DNA of 64,000 bases from assembly GCA_023375675.1 (NCBI GenBank), contig JALQBC010000010.1, forward strand, positions 434,001-498,000. Direction: 5' to 3'. The notes beneath the pieces are model-generated. The model saw nothing but the letters and a program-made list of their open reading frames with translations. It was not told the DNA's origin and did no database searches. The translations under genes were made by a program, and so were the position numbers. Below are positions 1-11,388 of the stretch, piece after piece (position 1 is the first letter of the stretch; every line of letters starts with the position of its first letter). The DNA comes from Cytospora piceicola. Its lineage: Eukaryota; Ascomycota; Sordariomycetes; Diaporthales; Cytosporaceae.

Positions 1-1191
1 GTCGCAGAGTGGTTGATTGACAATGGCGCAAACATCAACGCGGCCAGCTACAAGTACTGCGATGCCCTGGTCATCTACTGGAGACAGTACTTCACGCCCG
101 TGTGGCGTCCAGGTTGGACCCCTCTCTTTGCGGCACTGAACCACGAGCAGGCTTCGACCGCCGAGCTGCTTGTATCACGACGGGCCGAGTTGACGAACAT
201 GCATACCGGGAGGAGGCAGCTCTTCGTTCCCGCCTTGCACGTGGCCGCGGCGAACGGAGTGTCGTCTGTCATCAGGCTTCTCTCCACCGCCGAGGATTTC
301 GATGTCGGTTCACGCGATTTCAACGGCAACACTGCGCTTCACTACGCCTCTCAGTACTGGCCACAGGCAAAGGATGACCTGCAGCTCGCCTCCTCGCCTA
401 TTCCACTGTTGCTCAGCCTCGGCGCCGATATCGAGTCTGTCAACAACCGCCTCCAGAACCCTCTGGTCCATGCTTGTTGGATGGGAAACTTCCGGGCAGC
501 TACGCTGCTCGTCAAGGCCGGCGCCAACCCCAAGGCAGAATGCTACGTCCGCGAGGTTCAAAAGCTCGTGCGACCACTCTATCTTGCCTCCTTGTCCCGC
601 TCTGACATCGCACGGCAGTCCGGCAGCGAACCTTACCAGGACGAGGCCGCATTGGAGGCCGCCCGCGCCGAGTTCTTCCAGGCCCTGTTGGCAACCGGCG
701 TCAACGCCAACGACCGGCTGTCATACAGCCGTTCATTCGACATCCCGATGCTGCAGCGCGTGTGCCTCGATAACAACCACTTCGCCGCCAAAACTCTCAT
801 CCAGGTCGCTGGTGCCGATGTCAACGCTACCGATGGGAAAGGACAGACCACGTTGCTGGGATACCTCAGGAACCTTGGTCAGAGGCCGAATTACAGCAAC
901 ACCTCGCACGTCACTGGTGACATTCTAGCTTTGTTACTGAAGAGCGGGGCCAGGCTAGATATTTGCGATGGCAAGGGGACCGATGCATTGCAGTTGGCTC
1001 TTGACTGGGTTCTGACAGACAAGGACCCTTGGGGCTGTTTGCAGACAGTCTTGCGATGTGCAAACGCCTCCAATATTTCCGAGATGCGCGTGGTGGCTGC
1101 CATTGACTTTTGCTATGACCAACCCGCGGTTCCATCACAACGTGCTGTTGCTATGCTCCTTGATTTCCTGGAGGCCCATTGGATTCGTTGA
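1..1191 (+). CDS. Ankyrin-repeat protein, 3' part only
   Basis: The reading frame is open from the first base of the window, so the 5' end lies outside it; 396 residues are visible before the TGA. Several ankyrin-like units can be read: one at the very start with a DNGANINA turn, TPLFAALNH near residue 40, GNTALHYAS near residue 105 followed by LLLSLGADIES, NPLVHACWMGNF followed by LLVKAGANPKAE near residues 155-180, and ADVNATDGKGQTTLL near residue 275. Ankyrin repeats are protein-interaction scaffolds; in filamentous fungi they often form the tail of larger proteins with F-box, NACHT or other N-terminal domains, but no such domain is in view. The last 100 residues fit the repeat poorly. No intron is needed in this part. 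The molecular function is unknown. Confidence 0.8.
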   Translation, partial: VAEWLIDNGANINAASYKYCDALVIYWRQYFTPVWRPGWTPLFAALNHEQASTAELLVSRRAELTNMHTGRRQLFVPALHVAAANGVSSVIRLLSTAEDFDVGSRDFNGNTALHYASQYWPQAKDDLQLASSPIPLLLSLGADIESVNNRLQNPLVHACWMGNFRAATLLVKAGANPKAECYVREVQKLVRPLYLASLSRSDIARQSGSEPYQDEAALEAARAEFFQALLATGVNANDRLSYSRSFDIPMLQRVCLDNNHFAAKTLIQVAGADVNATDGKGQTTLLGYLRNLGQRPNYSNTSHVTGDILALLLKSGARLDICDGKGTDALQLALDWVLTDKDPWGCLQTVLRCANASNISEMRVVAAIDFCYDQPAVPSQRAVAMLLDFLEAHWIR

Positions 1192-2004
1192 TTTTTGACT
1201 ATTGAGCATTTTGATCTGTTTTTTTTTTCTTCACAGCAGACCAAGTTTGACCCCCCCTCCCCTTTTTTTGATTTCTTTCTCGAACAGCAAAAGTAAGAGT
1301 TATGAGTATGTCTAACGACCTTTTCCATTATGGCTATTGTCTACCTTCATCTTCGAAGCACGTTTGGCATGGAGAATTAAGGTGGGCTGACCGCGAGACA
1401 TGACACAACGTTTTCGGGGCCTACACAGTAATAATTAACGATTGATGAATGCATTTTACATGGGATTTTGGAAGGGACGGCACCTGGGGTCTTGTGATAA
1501 TAGACTCGGACGGATAAAGAGGAGAGAAATCTAGAAGGGGAAACAGTCCTCATCTGCTTGTGTACCCTGTTGTTCATTGATTTTGAAGCACCAGTTTCGA
1601 GTAGAGGTGGGTTGGTTGGCAAGATATGAATCAGTTCCTTCAGAATCACTAACTCCAGACTGCAAATACTCATCAAATGACGTTGTTAGTTACACAGCTG
1701 TACCTGGAGATAACTAGACTATTGCCTGGTTCGCTTCTCGGAGTTTAGCTGCAGTGTACAACCTTCCGTGCTGACTTGACATAAGTACCATAGGTCAGTC
1801 AGCAGGGTACGAGGAGCTCCAATCGGATTTAGCGCGACACAAAGGCGCGAGACATCGCCGTCACCTTTGTTCTTTGAGGAATTATGAATACTATTTATAC
1901 TTGAGTATCCTCCTGTCATTCTTTCCAACAGCAAGATTTCAGCAACGCAGCAGAAGACGACGTCAAAGACTCAAAACCAGCAGAGCAAAGAAATTGATCA
2001 CAAC
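1192..2004. other. Intergenic region, ankyrin gene to SDR gene
   Basis: No convincing coding sequence. It should hold the 3' UTR of the ankyrin gene, with T-rich and C-rich runs near 1219-1268, and the promoter and leader of the SDR gene, whose last 60 bases are A-rich before the ATG. Confidence 0.6.
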
Positions 2005-2915
2005 ATGGCATCCGAGAAGAAAGTCGTCCTCATCACTGGAGGTAGGCCCCTGCCCAGGTGGCACCAAAACTGGCCCCCTTATTTTTCTAATTAAGCTTGT
2101 ACCTCGCTGACACCTTTTCAGCCAACTCAGGTCTAGGCTACGAGATTGTCAAGGCCCTCTACGCCTCAGATGTGCCCTATGAGATCATCGTTGGCACGCG
2201 GACCCTCTCTAAGGGCGAAGACGCCATCACGACCCTCAAATCCGAGGTTTCCACCTCCCAGTCAGTCGTGAGCACGCTGCAGGTGGACCTTGCCTCCGAC
2301 GCCACCCTCGAGGCCGCCATCAAGACCATCGCCGAAAGGTACGGCCGTCTGGACACGCTCGTCAACAACGGGGGCGCCGGCTTCGACGGCGCCATCCGCG
2401 ACGGCAAGATGTCCATCCGCGATGCCTTCAACGCGTCGTGGGACGTCAACGTGAGCGGCACGCACGTGCTGACCACCCTCGCCATCCCCCTACTGCTGAA
2501 GTCGTCCGACCCGAGGCTCATGTTCGTCACGAGCGGGACGTCGTCGCTCTGGGAAACAGACCCGGAGAACTGGGGAGCTATGCAGCACCTCGCCCGCATT
2601 AATGCGAGCCCGGCCGCGGGATGGCCCAAGCAAAAGGAGGTCAACCCTATAACGTCCTATAGGGCAACCAAGACGGGATTGAACATGCTCATGCGGGAGT
2701 GGGCACGGATCCTGAAAGAGGACGGAGTGAAGGTGTGGGCGATTTCGCCTGGGTTTTTGGCGACCGGGCTGGGAGGTGTGGGCAAGGAGCAGTTGTTGAA
2801 GATGGGCGCGCTGGACCCAGCCGTTGGGGGGCAGTTCATCCGTGATGTGGTTCAGGGGAAGCGGGACCAAGACGCTGGAAAGGTAATCCGGTCGGACATG
2901 ATCCAAAACTTCTAA
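2005..2915 (+). CDS. Short-chain dehydrogenase/reductase (SDR), classical type
   Basis: Two exons, 2005-2041 and 2122-2915, encode 276 residues; the 80-nt intron 2042-2121 starts GTAGGC and ends TTTTCAG. Splicing is required: it joins ITG to ANSGLG and restores the cofactor-binding TGANSGLG motif at residues 11-18. Other SDR hallmarks are LVNNGG near residue 90, a Ser in FVTSGTSS near residue 150, and the catalytic YRATK with Tyr192 and Lys196. The length matches a single-domain classical SDR, which uses NAD(P)(H) to oxidise or reduce a carbonyl or alcohol. There is no signal peptide, so it is probably cytosolic. The sequence does not reveal the substrate, and no biosynthetic partner lies next to it. 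Family assignment is secure; the reaction is not. Confidence 0.92.
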
Positions 2916-3216
2916 AATCGGTTCGGGGAGTAGGCTGGTACAAGATGTGTAGTCATCTTAGACCAGACCAAAGACAGCAGGCGCTGGGAAATCTTTCATA
3001 TATATCAGCAGGCTCCTCTACTCGTGAAGACAAATGGGAATACGTCCCTCGTGCAATGGTTCATACGGTGCCTCATTATTCACGCCAGCCGGTCGTCCGA
3101 AACTCTCTGTCAAAGCAGATAACCATTTCCTCCTAATGCTTTATCCATGAGGCTTTCATTATCATGTAGTTACATTCATCGCGAACACTATCTCCCTTAT
3201 GGGCTTTGACCTTGTC
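2916..3216. other. Convergent intergenic region, SDR to GH76
   Basis: Short space between two genes that end towards each other; expected to hold both 3' UTRs. No coding signal seen. Confidence 0.6.
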
Positions 3217-4776
3217 CTAAGTACCCTCGAACCGGTTCGTACTCATCCAAGTCAGCGTCAACACCATGCTTATCAACAGAACTGCCGTCAGCGCGCCCGC
3301 ACCCGCCTTGTCACCAATACCGGGCGGACTTGCCGGCTTCAGGAAGCTAGGCACGCCGCCCGCGTCGGCGTTGCCCGGGCTTGTTCCACCCGTCGAGTTG
3401 GTCACCGGGCCTCCAATATTATGCGGCTCCACCGCGATCAACAAGCTCGTCAGGGCGCCCAGGACGTTCATCTGCTGGCCCGCGCCCGTGTCGCCGTCGT
3501 ACCCTCCCGTAGTCCACCGGAACCCGCACGTCGCGTCGCTCACGCCGTTGCCATTGTCGACGCCGTCGACGCAGCTCTGGACCGCGGCCGCGGTGCTGTT
3601 CTTGAGGACTGTCACGATCTGGTCCGAGATGAAGGGCGCGAGCTGGGCTGCGTTGGCCATCCAGCGGTGGAGGTAGCCTTTGAACGATTTCATGTCCGTT
3701 GTGCATTGGATCTTGTCAGCCTCCTCGCAGGAGCGCTCGACTGCGGCTCCACCATCGGGGAAGAATACAAGGATGGTCTGGTTGACGAGACCTTGTAGCC
3801 GCCCGCGCCAGATGTCGGAACCGCTTGTCTGCGTAGAGGTGATATGGGTTAGCACACTTGCTGATTGGGCAAGAGGCCCCCATGTTGGACTTACATAGTT
3901 GTACATAAACGCAGCGCCCTGGAGGAAGACCGCGGCAGAATAGCTATACTGCGCCTTGTCGATATCCGTGCAGTTATGCTCGACATGCGCGCCGTCAAAC
4001 ACGTTGTAGTCCTGATCCATCAAGCCCACGCCCACCTCCCAGTCCCAAGTATTCGAGGCCATCTCCGCATACGTCGCGTTTTCGGTATACCGCGCCAGTC
4101 TCGCACCCAGATTGAAAAAGATACCATTCGCAATGCTGTTCTTGTAATCATACCCCCGATTGCTCGGCGGGATCTGCCACCTCAGGCCGCCATTGCACGT
4201 GAGATCGTGACGGTCGGGCGCGGCCTGCGTGTTGAAGACGGCCTGAGCGAGGGCCAGCCACTGCGGCTCGTCGGCAGGAGGGTTCTGGAAGTTGGTCTCG
4301 GCGGCGAGCATAGCGCTCATGCCCCAGAAGCCCTGGTCATCGTTTCCCAGCGATATGGTCCAGTTGGGCGGCATGTATGAGTATTCGGGCGCGCCGGCCT
4401 GGAAGACGAGGGACTGTTGCGCTACATCGTTCCACTTCGTGTCGCCTGTCAGGTGCCAGTAGTCGACGAGGGCGCCCCAGAGAGCGCCGCCTTCCCACCA
4501 GTAGTAGTCGCCTGCTGGGGGTGGGCCGGGGAGGATCCCTACGATTTGTCCGTATTCAGTGCCCTTGTAATATGACATGAGGTTGGAGGCGACGGCTTTT
4601 GCGGCGGACTTGATCGAGTCTGGAGATATGGAGTCAGCATGTTCCTAGGTGGGCCGTGGGTGTGCACACAAGATGGTCGGCGAGTTCTGGTTTGAAATAC
4701 CTGGCGAGTTGAGGTCGACGTCGAGAGCTGCGAAGGTGGAACTGGCAAATGCCAGCATGAACAGTGCGGAGATCAT
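3217..4776 (-). CDS. GH76 endo-1,6-alpha-mannosidase, Dfg5/Dcw1 type, GPI-anchored
   Basis: Three exons on the minus strand, 4776-4701, 4619-3895 and 3828-3217, encode 470 residues. The 81-nt first intron is needed to join the signal peptide (residues 1 to about 18) to DSIKSAAKAVASNLM, the usual start of the GH76 domain. The second intron, 3829-3894, starts GTAAGT, has a GCTAAC branch site and ends TACGCAG. It is 66 nt with no in-frame stop, so it can be misread as coding; removing it gives FMYNYTSGSDIW, as expected for the family. The paired catalytic aspartates are in GNDDQGFWGM at about residues 119-120. The C-terminus is a small-residue linker and a hydrophobic tail, a typical GPI-anchor signal. 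Dfg5/Dcw1 proteins act on mannan-type GPI glycans and help attach mannoproteins to the cell wall. Confidence 0.93.
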
Positions 4777-5695
4777 TGTTGATTGCTCTTCGTTGTGTAA
4801 ACAGGTTTTGGAGTTAAGTACAGAAAACAAACGGGAGGAAAAACAAAGCAATGTAATCTCATAAGCGGGAGGTTGAAAGATTTGACGTGGTGCACGTCGC
4901 GTGGCTCACACCACAATTGCAACACGAAGTCGATGTGAGATGGGCGATGCGAGCGAGGTCAGATGAGACAGGAATTAAACCAATAATATTATGTCCTCGT
5001 CTTCCAAAACGGCGGGTGTTTGTACTTGTTCTGACTGTGTTCCAGGCTTGGCCCGAAGGAAGCTTACATGCCCAGTGGGCTGCTGCGGACATAAATACCG
5101 AAATTAATTACTGACCACCTACATCTGGACATATATCTAGCACTGTTCCACCAAGTCTTTCGCTTTCCCAGGCCACACTGTCTAGGTAACTGGAGCTGAC
5201 AGCTAAGCTCGGCAGAGGAATGACGTGTGACCCTTTGTCTAAACTACACTGCGTTTCCCTCGGCCTATTTTCTGATCGATGGACTGAATGCTAATACGCA
5301 AGTCTTGTGTTGAGAGCTGGGTAGGATCTGGGATTTTGAGGCCTGCCGTTGGCTTCCAAGCTGACTTGGGTAGTTTAGTGATTACTTGATTCCTCTTCTT
5401 CGACTTGCTTGCCTACGGATGACAATATGTCTTCCTTGACATTCTGGTGTCAGTAACCAGTTGACCGGACACATATGCCTACAAGCGGTTGCTCTGGGTG
5501 GTTTGAAAATATTAGCCTGTTTCTCTTCTATATTCATCGTTTCGCTGTCTGAAATACCTGCCAAGTATGTAGAAACCAACATGATCACAAGCCTTGTCAC
5601 CCCCTTCTTGGTGCTCTGATCAATGATTTGAGCTTCGCCGGGCACGTGTATTGCTAATGAGTCTAGAGTTGCTTGCTTGACATGATTCCAGCATA
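4777..5695. other. Intergenic region upstream of GH76
   Basis: Holds the GH76 promoter and leader on the minus strand and the 3' flank of the 2EXR gene. Only short unconvincing reading frames were seen. Confidence 0.55.
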
Positions 5696-6754
5696 TTATG
5701 GTTGTTCAACCCCGGCCATATTGGACGACCCAGATACTTCCTCCAGTCCGGTCTGCTCCTCTTCTCCCCTCAGCCTAGCATTGTGCGTTAGGGTCTCAAG
5801 ACTTAGAGGAAGGCCGTAGAACCGAACAACTGCCACACTGCCGTCTTCCATGTCGATTTTCTCTTTGTCGTGTTGGTCGTTCAATCCGTTGGGAAAGCAC
5901 TTACATAACTTCCCGAGCTCTGGATCTAGGCTGGATGCCCCAGGCGTCTCTTCGAAAATGTGTGCATCCATTGCATCCGTCACGCGCTTGACGAAAACCA
6001 CACAAAACTCTCTGTTGTCGCGCTCCACGTCGTCCTCGTCTTTCAGTGCTTCTAGATTGATTTCTTTGGTTGTTTCCCAGTAGATCAGTTCTGGGTATAC
6101 TGGATGCGGGAGGGTCGTGGAGATGGACAGAGGACCGAAACAGATCCATTTGACCGACTTCAGATGAGCAAGCTCTGTTTTCATTCGGAGGAATTGTTCG
6201 CAGCGTTTTTGGCTCGACAGCCCCTGAGCGGAGACGGATGTGAAGAAGAGTTCTAGAGTGCGTAGCCCTGTACATCGCAAAAGAGCGTCCCAGAAACTCC
6301 TGAATACCGGTGATTCCTCGGAAGCCGAGGGCGAATGATCAACGAAGCTGATGTGTCGAATCATCTCCCGGTACTCGGGCCGCAGCGCCTCGCCAATATC
6401 GTGACCAAACTCGGCCATAGACATGAAGCAAAAGGTATTCTTCTTCCAGAAAACCTGTGCTGCTTCCGCGTTGACCTGCCGACTCACAAGTAGGAGGTTC
6501 AGGGATGATCTGATTCGGCACCTGCAATAATGGCGGCTGCCGGGGCGGTGTGTCGTGTTAAACGAGGGGTATTCGAGCTCAAGGCTGGTCCGTGGGCAGT
6601 GAGAGCAATCATATCTGTGCCGTCGGTCCCATCTGATGGTCTCAACCAGGGTAACCTCGAAGATGAGGTCTCGAAGTTCCCGTGGTAAGCCCAGTAAGGT
6701 GAGCTTGGGCTTCACTGGCTCGCCGAGCTGTTGGTGACTTGTAGAGGCATCCAT
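5696..6754 (-). CDS. 2EXR/F-box-like domain protein
   Basis: A single exon gives 352 residues from the ATG at 6754-6752; the frame is open further upstream but has no earlier ATG. The N-terminal part contains LLGLPRELRDLIFEVTL (about residues 21-37) and, about 65 residues later, LLLVSRQVNAEAAQVFWKKN. This is the paired pattern of the fungal 2EXR or F-box-like family. A Cys/His-rich insert (YDCSHCPRTS to HYCRCR) lies between the two halves. These proteins are very common in Pezizomycotina; a link to SKP1-type ubiquitin ligases is assumed for true F-box members but untested for this type. The C-terminal 150 residues are not recognised. No intron, signal peptide or membrane segment is visible. 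Confidence 0.85.
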   Translation of the reverse strand: MDASTSHQQLGEPVKPKLTLLGLPRELRDLIFEVTLVETIRWDRRHRYDCSHCPRTSLELEYPSFNTTHRPGSRHYCRCRIRSSLNLLLVSRQVNAEAAQVFWKKNTFCFMSMAEFGHDIGEALRPEYREMIRHISFVDHSPSASEESPVFRSFWDALLRCTGLRTLELFFTSVSAQGLSSQKRCEQFLRMKTELAHLKSVKWICFGPLSISTTLPHPVYPELIYWETTKEINLEALKDEDDVERDNREFCVVFVKRVTDAMDAHIFEETPGASSLDPELGKLCKCFPNGLNDQHDKEKIDMEDGSVAVVRFYGLPLSLETLTHNARLRGEEEQTGLEEVSGSSNMAGVEQP

Positions 6755-8171
6755 GATGATCCTCTCGCTTCGAGTAGGGTGTGCAAGTTGGTGAAATATG
6801 AACGTCTGAAACCGGTTGAAATCGAGAGCTCCAGAGGTTCCTGAGCTCAGGAGGTTGACTGAGCTCAAGAGAGCAGAGTTGAAGTAAACTTTATGGTGGT
6901 AGAGCTGAAGGTAGGATGAGAGTGGCTCAGTTTTCGGTGACCACCTGGGCAGGGCACTGGGCAGGGCAGGTATATATAGTAACCTTGGAAGGCTTTGGCT
7001 TTCTGTGCGAATGAACGGTCTGAGATCTTAGGAATTCACTACTACAGCTAGCCCGACGGCAGCCCAGTGACACAGTTCAAGTTGTTGACTCACTAAGCTC
7101 AGACTGCACCCTAATTCAATTTAACGCTTAAGCTATATCCAGGGTGTGTTGTATCTATACCTTATAGTAACTCATACAATGAGTTATCACTGTATATTAC
7201 TTATATATTAGTTGGAAATACATTGGTGTTTACTATACCAACATACACTTCCAGGCTGCTAAGTATTTAATATATCAGGGTGGAATATAAGGAACTAAAT
7301 GATCAGAGCCGTATATCCTAGATTGAATACTAACCTTGCATATTATAACATATATAAAAGGGATAAAGCTTCCAGTTGATTGAGGCCTGGGTGAAGAGAT
7401 AAGGTGGTGCTAATGTTCTAAGATTAGCTGCAGGTAGGGCAACTAAACATTCACCCTACACTTACCTGGTATTCTGAACGCTTATGTGGCGCCGTAAGTA
7501 CAGGTCGGTTAGCACTGTAGTAGAACTAACAGGCAATTAGCAGTTCGTGGCCCTTATGCTGTGGCGGTGCTAGAGTGTCTAAGCGGCTGCAACACTCCAG
7601 TAGTCCAGACGGCACTCCTTATTATTCGCAAATAGCTTACAGTGCATGAATAGTAAGTGAGAGTGGGTTTCATTTCATTTCATTTCAACAGATTGAGTAA
7701 GCTACGTAAGTGAGAGACTGGACTGCTTTGGTTTAATGGAATGGGCCAAGTTTGTTCCATTTTTAGCAGGCAGATCAAACGAGACACTGACGATAACTGA
7801 CTTGGTACCTAGGTATCTAGGTACCTAGAAAGGGAGGTACTAAAGTACTTATTATTTAGTACTCAGTACTTAGTACACTAGGTATCCCCGTCTCCACTCT
7901 TCCAAGGTTCCTCTTCTTCCTCTTCAATGTTCCACGTTCCATGTTCCAAGCTGCCCACGCCCCGCCGCTGTGCACCTTCAATCCTCACTCATTACATACA
8001 TGTATGTACGTACTTCCAACCTTCTCTGCTTTTGTTTGTTTGCCTTTCATCCCCCACCAAGCCTGTCAACAATATATAACATCATAACACTGACCATTTT
8101 CATCCTGCATACAGTTTACCTAGGTTACGCGAATTTGGTAGTTTGCATGTAGTGTGTGTCACCTTTCCATC
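6755..8171. other. TA-rich intergenic region between the 2EXR and GH47 genes
   Basis: A 1.4-kb divergent promoter region. The part from about 7090 to 7390 is rich in TA dinucleotides and has no open frame, resembling DNA degraded by repeat-induced point mutation. The part from 7800 to 7880 is packed with GTACCTAGGTA- and AGTACTTAGTAC-like palindromes. A TATATAA at about 8073 lies 90-100 bp before the GH47 ATG and may be its TATA box. Confidence 0.5.
7806..7828. repeat. TACCTAGGTA palindrome, doubled
   Basis: An exact TACCTAGGTA at 7806-7815 is followed directly by the related palindrome CTAGGTACCTAG at 7817-7828, about 350 bp before the GH47 start. It belongs to the dispersed palindrome family described in the findings. 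Confidence 0.85.
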
Positions 8172-9986
8172 ATGTTTGCAACCAGAAAGGGTCCCCACTG
8201 GCTTCTTGCCGCCCTCCTGTTGACTTGCATCACAATCTTCTATGTTTTCGATGGTGACGACTCATACACCTGGACCAGCTCTTCCCTCTCAGCTCAAGCC
8301 AAGAAACAATGGCAGGTACCCGACGACTACTTCTGGAAAACTGTTCCTGTCCATTACCCCGCTAGGTCAATCCGGCCCCTTCCCATCAACAAGAAGCCCG
8401 TGCAATTCCCAAAGGTCCAGGCAATCAGTTTCCCCTCGGAGACGGCAACGCAACGCAAGATTCGCGAAGAACACCGGGATGCTGTCAAGCAGGTGTTTCA
8501 AAAATGCTGGAGATCCTACAAGAAAAACGCCTGGCTGGCGGATGAGTTGACCCCCATCACCGGCGGTAGCCGCAATCCCTTCGGCGGCTGGGGCGCAACT
8601 CTGGTCGACAGTCTTGATACACTCTGGATCATGGGCATGAAGGACGAGTTTCGTGAAGCCGTTGCCGCCGCATATACCATCGATTTTACCAAGACTCAGC
8701 TCGAGCAGGTCAACGTCTTTGAGACGACCATCCGATATCTGGGCGGCTTCTTAGCCGCCTACGACCTGAGTGGAGACGCGCGTTTGCTGCGCAAGGCAGT
8801 CGAAGTGGGCGAGATGCTTTACAAGGCTTTCGATACGCCGAATCGGATGCCTATTACCCGGTGGAATGTGAAAGCTGCAGCGAGAGGCGAGAGGCAGGAA
8901 GCACCAGAGGGAGTGCTGGTCGCCGAGATTGGAAGCTTGACCATGGAATTCACCAGGTTATCGTTACTGACGGGGGACTCGAAGTGGTTTGACGCCGTCC
9001 AGCGAATCACAGATATTTTCCACAGGCAACAAATGACGACTTCACTCGCTGGCCTCTGGCCGCTGGTTGTCAATGCCAAGGACGAGGTGTTCAATCTGGG
9101 CTCAGCATTCACCTTGGGCGCCATGGCCGACTCGGTTTTTGAATATTTGCCCAAGATGTCTGCGCTCCTGGGTGGGAGGTTGCCCGAGTACCAGGAAATG
9201 TACGGGAAGGCGATGGATACGGCGAGCGATTGGCTCCTTTTCCGCCCCATGACACCCACGAACGCGGACATTTTGATCGCGGGCCAGGTGCAAGTCCAAC
9301 TGGAGGACAGCAAAACGCTTGTTTCGCCTCGGCGGGAGGGCCAACATCTTGTCTGCTTCGTCGGCGGACTGTATGCACTTGGCGGGAAACTCTTCAACAA
9401 CAAAAGACATCAGGAACTCGCAACCAAGCTCGTCGATGGGTGTATATGGACTTACAATGCCTCGCAGCACGGCGTTATGCCCGAGACATTCTCCATGACA
9501 CCTTGCGCATCCAGGGACGTCTGCAAGTGGGACGAGACGGCCTGGAAGAAGCAGGTAGTCTTGGCCGCTGGGGAGACACCGACGGGGAATTTCCTTGAAG
9601 ACGTCGCGCTGGCAGACAGAATCATTGCCGAAAAACGGCTGCCAAAAGGTTTCAGCTCTATCCCTGATAGGCGGTATATCCTGCGGCCTGAGGCAATCGA
9701 GAGCGTGTTCATCTTGTACCGCGCTACCGGGCGGAAGGAGTTATTACACGCCGCCTGGCAGATGTTCACTGCCATTGACAGGATCACTTCAACAAGCCTG
9801 GCCAATTCCGCTGTCGCTGACATGACGACGTCAGGGATGCCGTCACCCACGGACTCGATGGAGAGTTTCTGGATGGGCGAGACTTTGAAATACTTCTTCC
9901 TAATCTTTAGCAGGCCTGATCTGGTCAGCCTGGATGACTTTGTCTTCAATACCGAGGCACACCCCTTCAGGCGACTAAAAACATGA
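8172..9986 (+). CDS. GH47 class I alpha-1,2-mannosidase
   Basis: Intronless, 604 residues from the ATG at 8172; the frame extends upstream only through a GTG codon. Residues 8-25 are hydrophobic and preceded by basic residues, giving a type II signal anchor as expected for an ER or Golgi glycosidase. GH47 motifs include FGGWGATLVDSLDTLWIMG (about residues 137-155), FETTIRYLGG, ESFWMGETLKYFF (about residues 564-576), and the terminal NTEAHP (about 593-598), whose Thr binds the essential calcium in this family. The family trims alpha-1,2-linked mannose from N-glycans, for example Man9 to Man8 or Man5. The length and stem region fit a Golgi/ER-type enzyme rather than a secreted one. Which mannose is removed cannot be told from sequence alone. 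Confidence 0.93.
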   Translation: MFATRKGPHWLLAALLLTCITIFYVFDGDDSYTWTSSSLSAQAKKQWQVPDDYFWKTVPVHYPARSIRPLPINKKPVQFPKVQAISFPSETATQRKIREEHRDAVKQVFQKCWRSYKKNAWLADELTPITGGSRNPFGGWGATLVDSLDTLWIMGMKDEFREAVAAAYTIDFTKTQLEQVNVFETTIRYLGGFLAAYDLSGDARLLRKAVEVGEMLYKAFDTPNRMPITRWNVKAAARGERQEAPEGVLVAEIGSLTMEFTRLSLLTGDSKWFDAVQRITDIFHRQQMTTSLAGLWPLVVNAKDEVFNLGSAFTLGAMADSVFEYLPKMSALLGGRLPEYQEMYGKAMDTASDWLLFRPMTPTNADILIAGQVQVQLEDSKTLVSPRREGQHLVCFVGGLYALGGKLFNNKRHQELATKLVDGCIWTYNASQHGVMPETFSMTPCASRDVCKWDETAWKKQVVLAAGETPTGNFLEDVALADRIIAEKRLPKGFSSIPDRRYILRPEAIESVFILYRATGRKELLHAAWQMFTAIDRITSTSLANSAVADMTTSGMPSPTDSMESFWMGETLKYFFLIFSRPDLVSLDDFVFNTEAHPFRRLKT

Positions 9987-11388
9987 GGAAGAACTGGGTC
10001 GCATGATGCCAGCAAAAGTGACTGAACGACGGCTGTACGATGCGCTTACAATTCGATACCCCGGGGACTAATGGAGTCATAATGCCGTTTGAATGACAAC
10101 CCTCATGAGCCTTGAAACTTTTGTCGCCCTTGCGCCTGACCTACTACTCGTCCTACTCCCATTGCCGCCCCGGAACTCTGGCGGTAAACGTAAGCAAAAC
10201 AGCAGAGGTCTTTCAAGCCGTTGAGAAACCTTGATTCGAAACCATGGAGTCGGTTGATATGGCCAAGTATGTGCCATGATTTAGGAGCAATTTGACCCAT
10301 TCACGGAGGGGCCGGGTGGTGTGGAGAAAGACGATATGTATTTTGTCGGTTGCTTGTTCGGATACGAGACTTGCCCCATACGAATGCAAGACATGCTGCA
10401 TCTCAAGCCTATCAATTCGCGACTATGTCTGCGGTGTGTGGTGACGAAGCAAAAAGGCCGCTGGACTCATGGTCAAAGTCCGGTCCCACATGTTGTATCA
10501 CAGTTCTCACCGGTTTCTCTTGAGTCTGACACGGACCCGACGGAGAAGCAAATCCGCCCGAGCTTCTTGGCTCTTCGTTGTGGCATATTTGGATGAAACC
10601 TGCGACTCGCTACAGATCGATCGTCCTGACATGGACGAGAAACCCCTCTAGGGCAAGTTGTCGGTCATATGGTCCTTACTGTAATCTGTACGGTACTCCA
10701 GGCACCCTGATATTGTGTCATCCACAAGGCCTTCACATCTCGAACCCGAAAAGAGGCGCTAGGCAATCTGCATGTTTATGCAGAGTTACAGTGAAACAGG
10801 TTAAATCATGACCATACCTGCGGGTTGTTTAGAACACTTCCGCCTCAGCCACAAGAGGGTCGATGATTGGGAGGCTGGGAGCATCGCATGTAGGCCTCGC
10901 AGCTAGACCCATGAAGTCCCCCTCCTATAGGAATTCAAGGAGCAGTGCGAAACAGGGCCCCTTGTCGCTACTGTCACCATTTAACTTTATTACCCTGGCG
11001 ACATATAATAGAGTGGGAGATCTCGGGACCTCGGGACTATCCTGATGTCCAAAAGTCCGTTCAACTCCGGGCGATCGCCTGCATCCACTTTGGCCGTTAC
11101 CATTTGACTTCCAAGTGAGTTGACACCCAGGAGTATTCGACATTGGAACTCGCCAACCAAGTGAGGTCTTATATAATTAGCTCGAGTCCCTAGCACTTCA
11201 AGATTACCTAGGTACGCACTAATACCAATCGACATTGGCTTCGTTCGACGCACCGCTCCAAGGCTAATCCTTTGAAGACAATATTTGTTCAAACTTTGTT
11301 CCAGTTCCGCATCTCGCAAGGCTGTCATTCACGTGTCGACAATAGCCTCGCCTGGATTCTTCGGGAGGCAATCAATAATCGTTTCACC
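9987..11388. other. Intergenic region, GH47 to P450
   Basis: 1.4 kb with no convincing gene; the short open frames lack recognisable domains. The last part should be the P450 promoter and contains one TACCTAGGTA palindrome at 11205. Confidence 0.55.
11205..11214. repeat. TACCTAGGTA palindrome
   Basis: Exact copy of the 10-bp palindrome, 175 bp before the P450 start codon. Confidence 0.85.
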
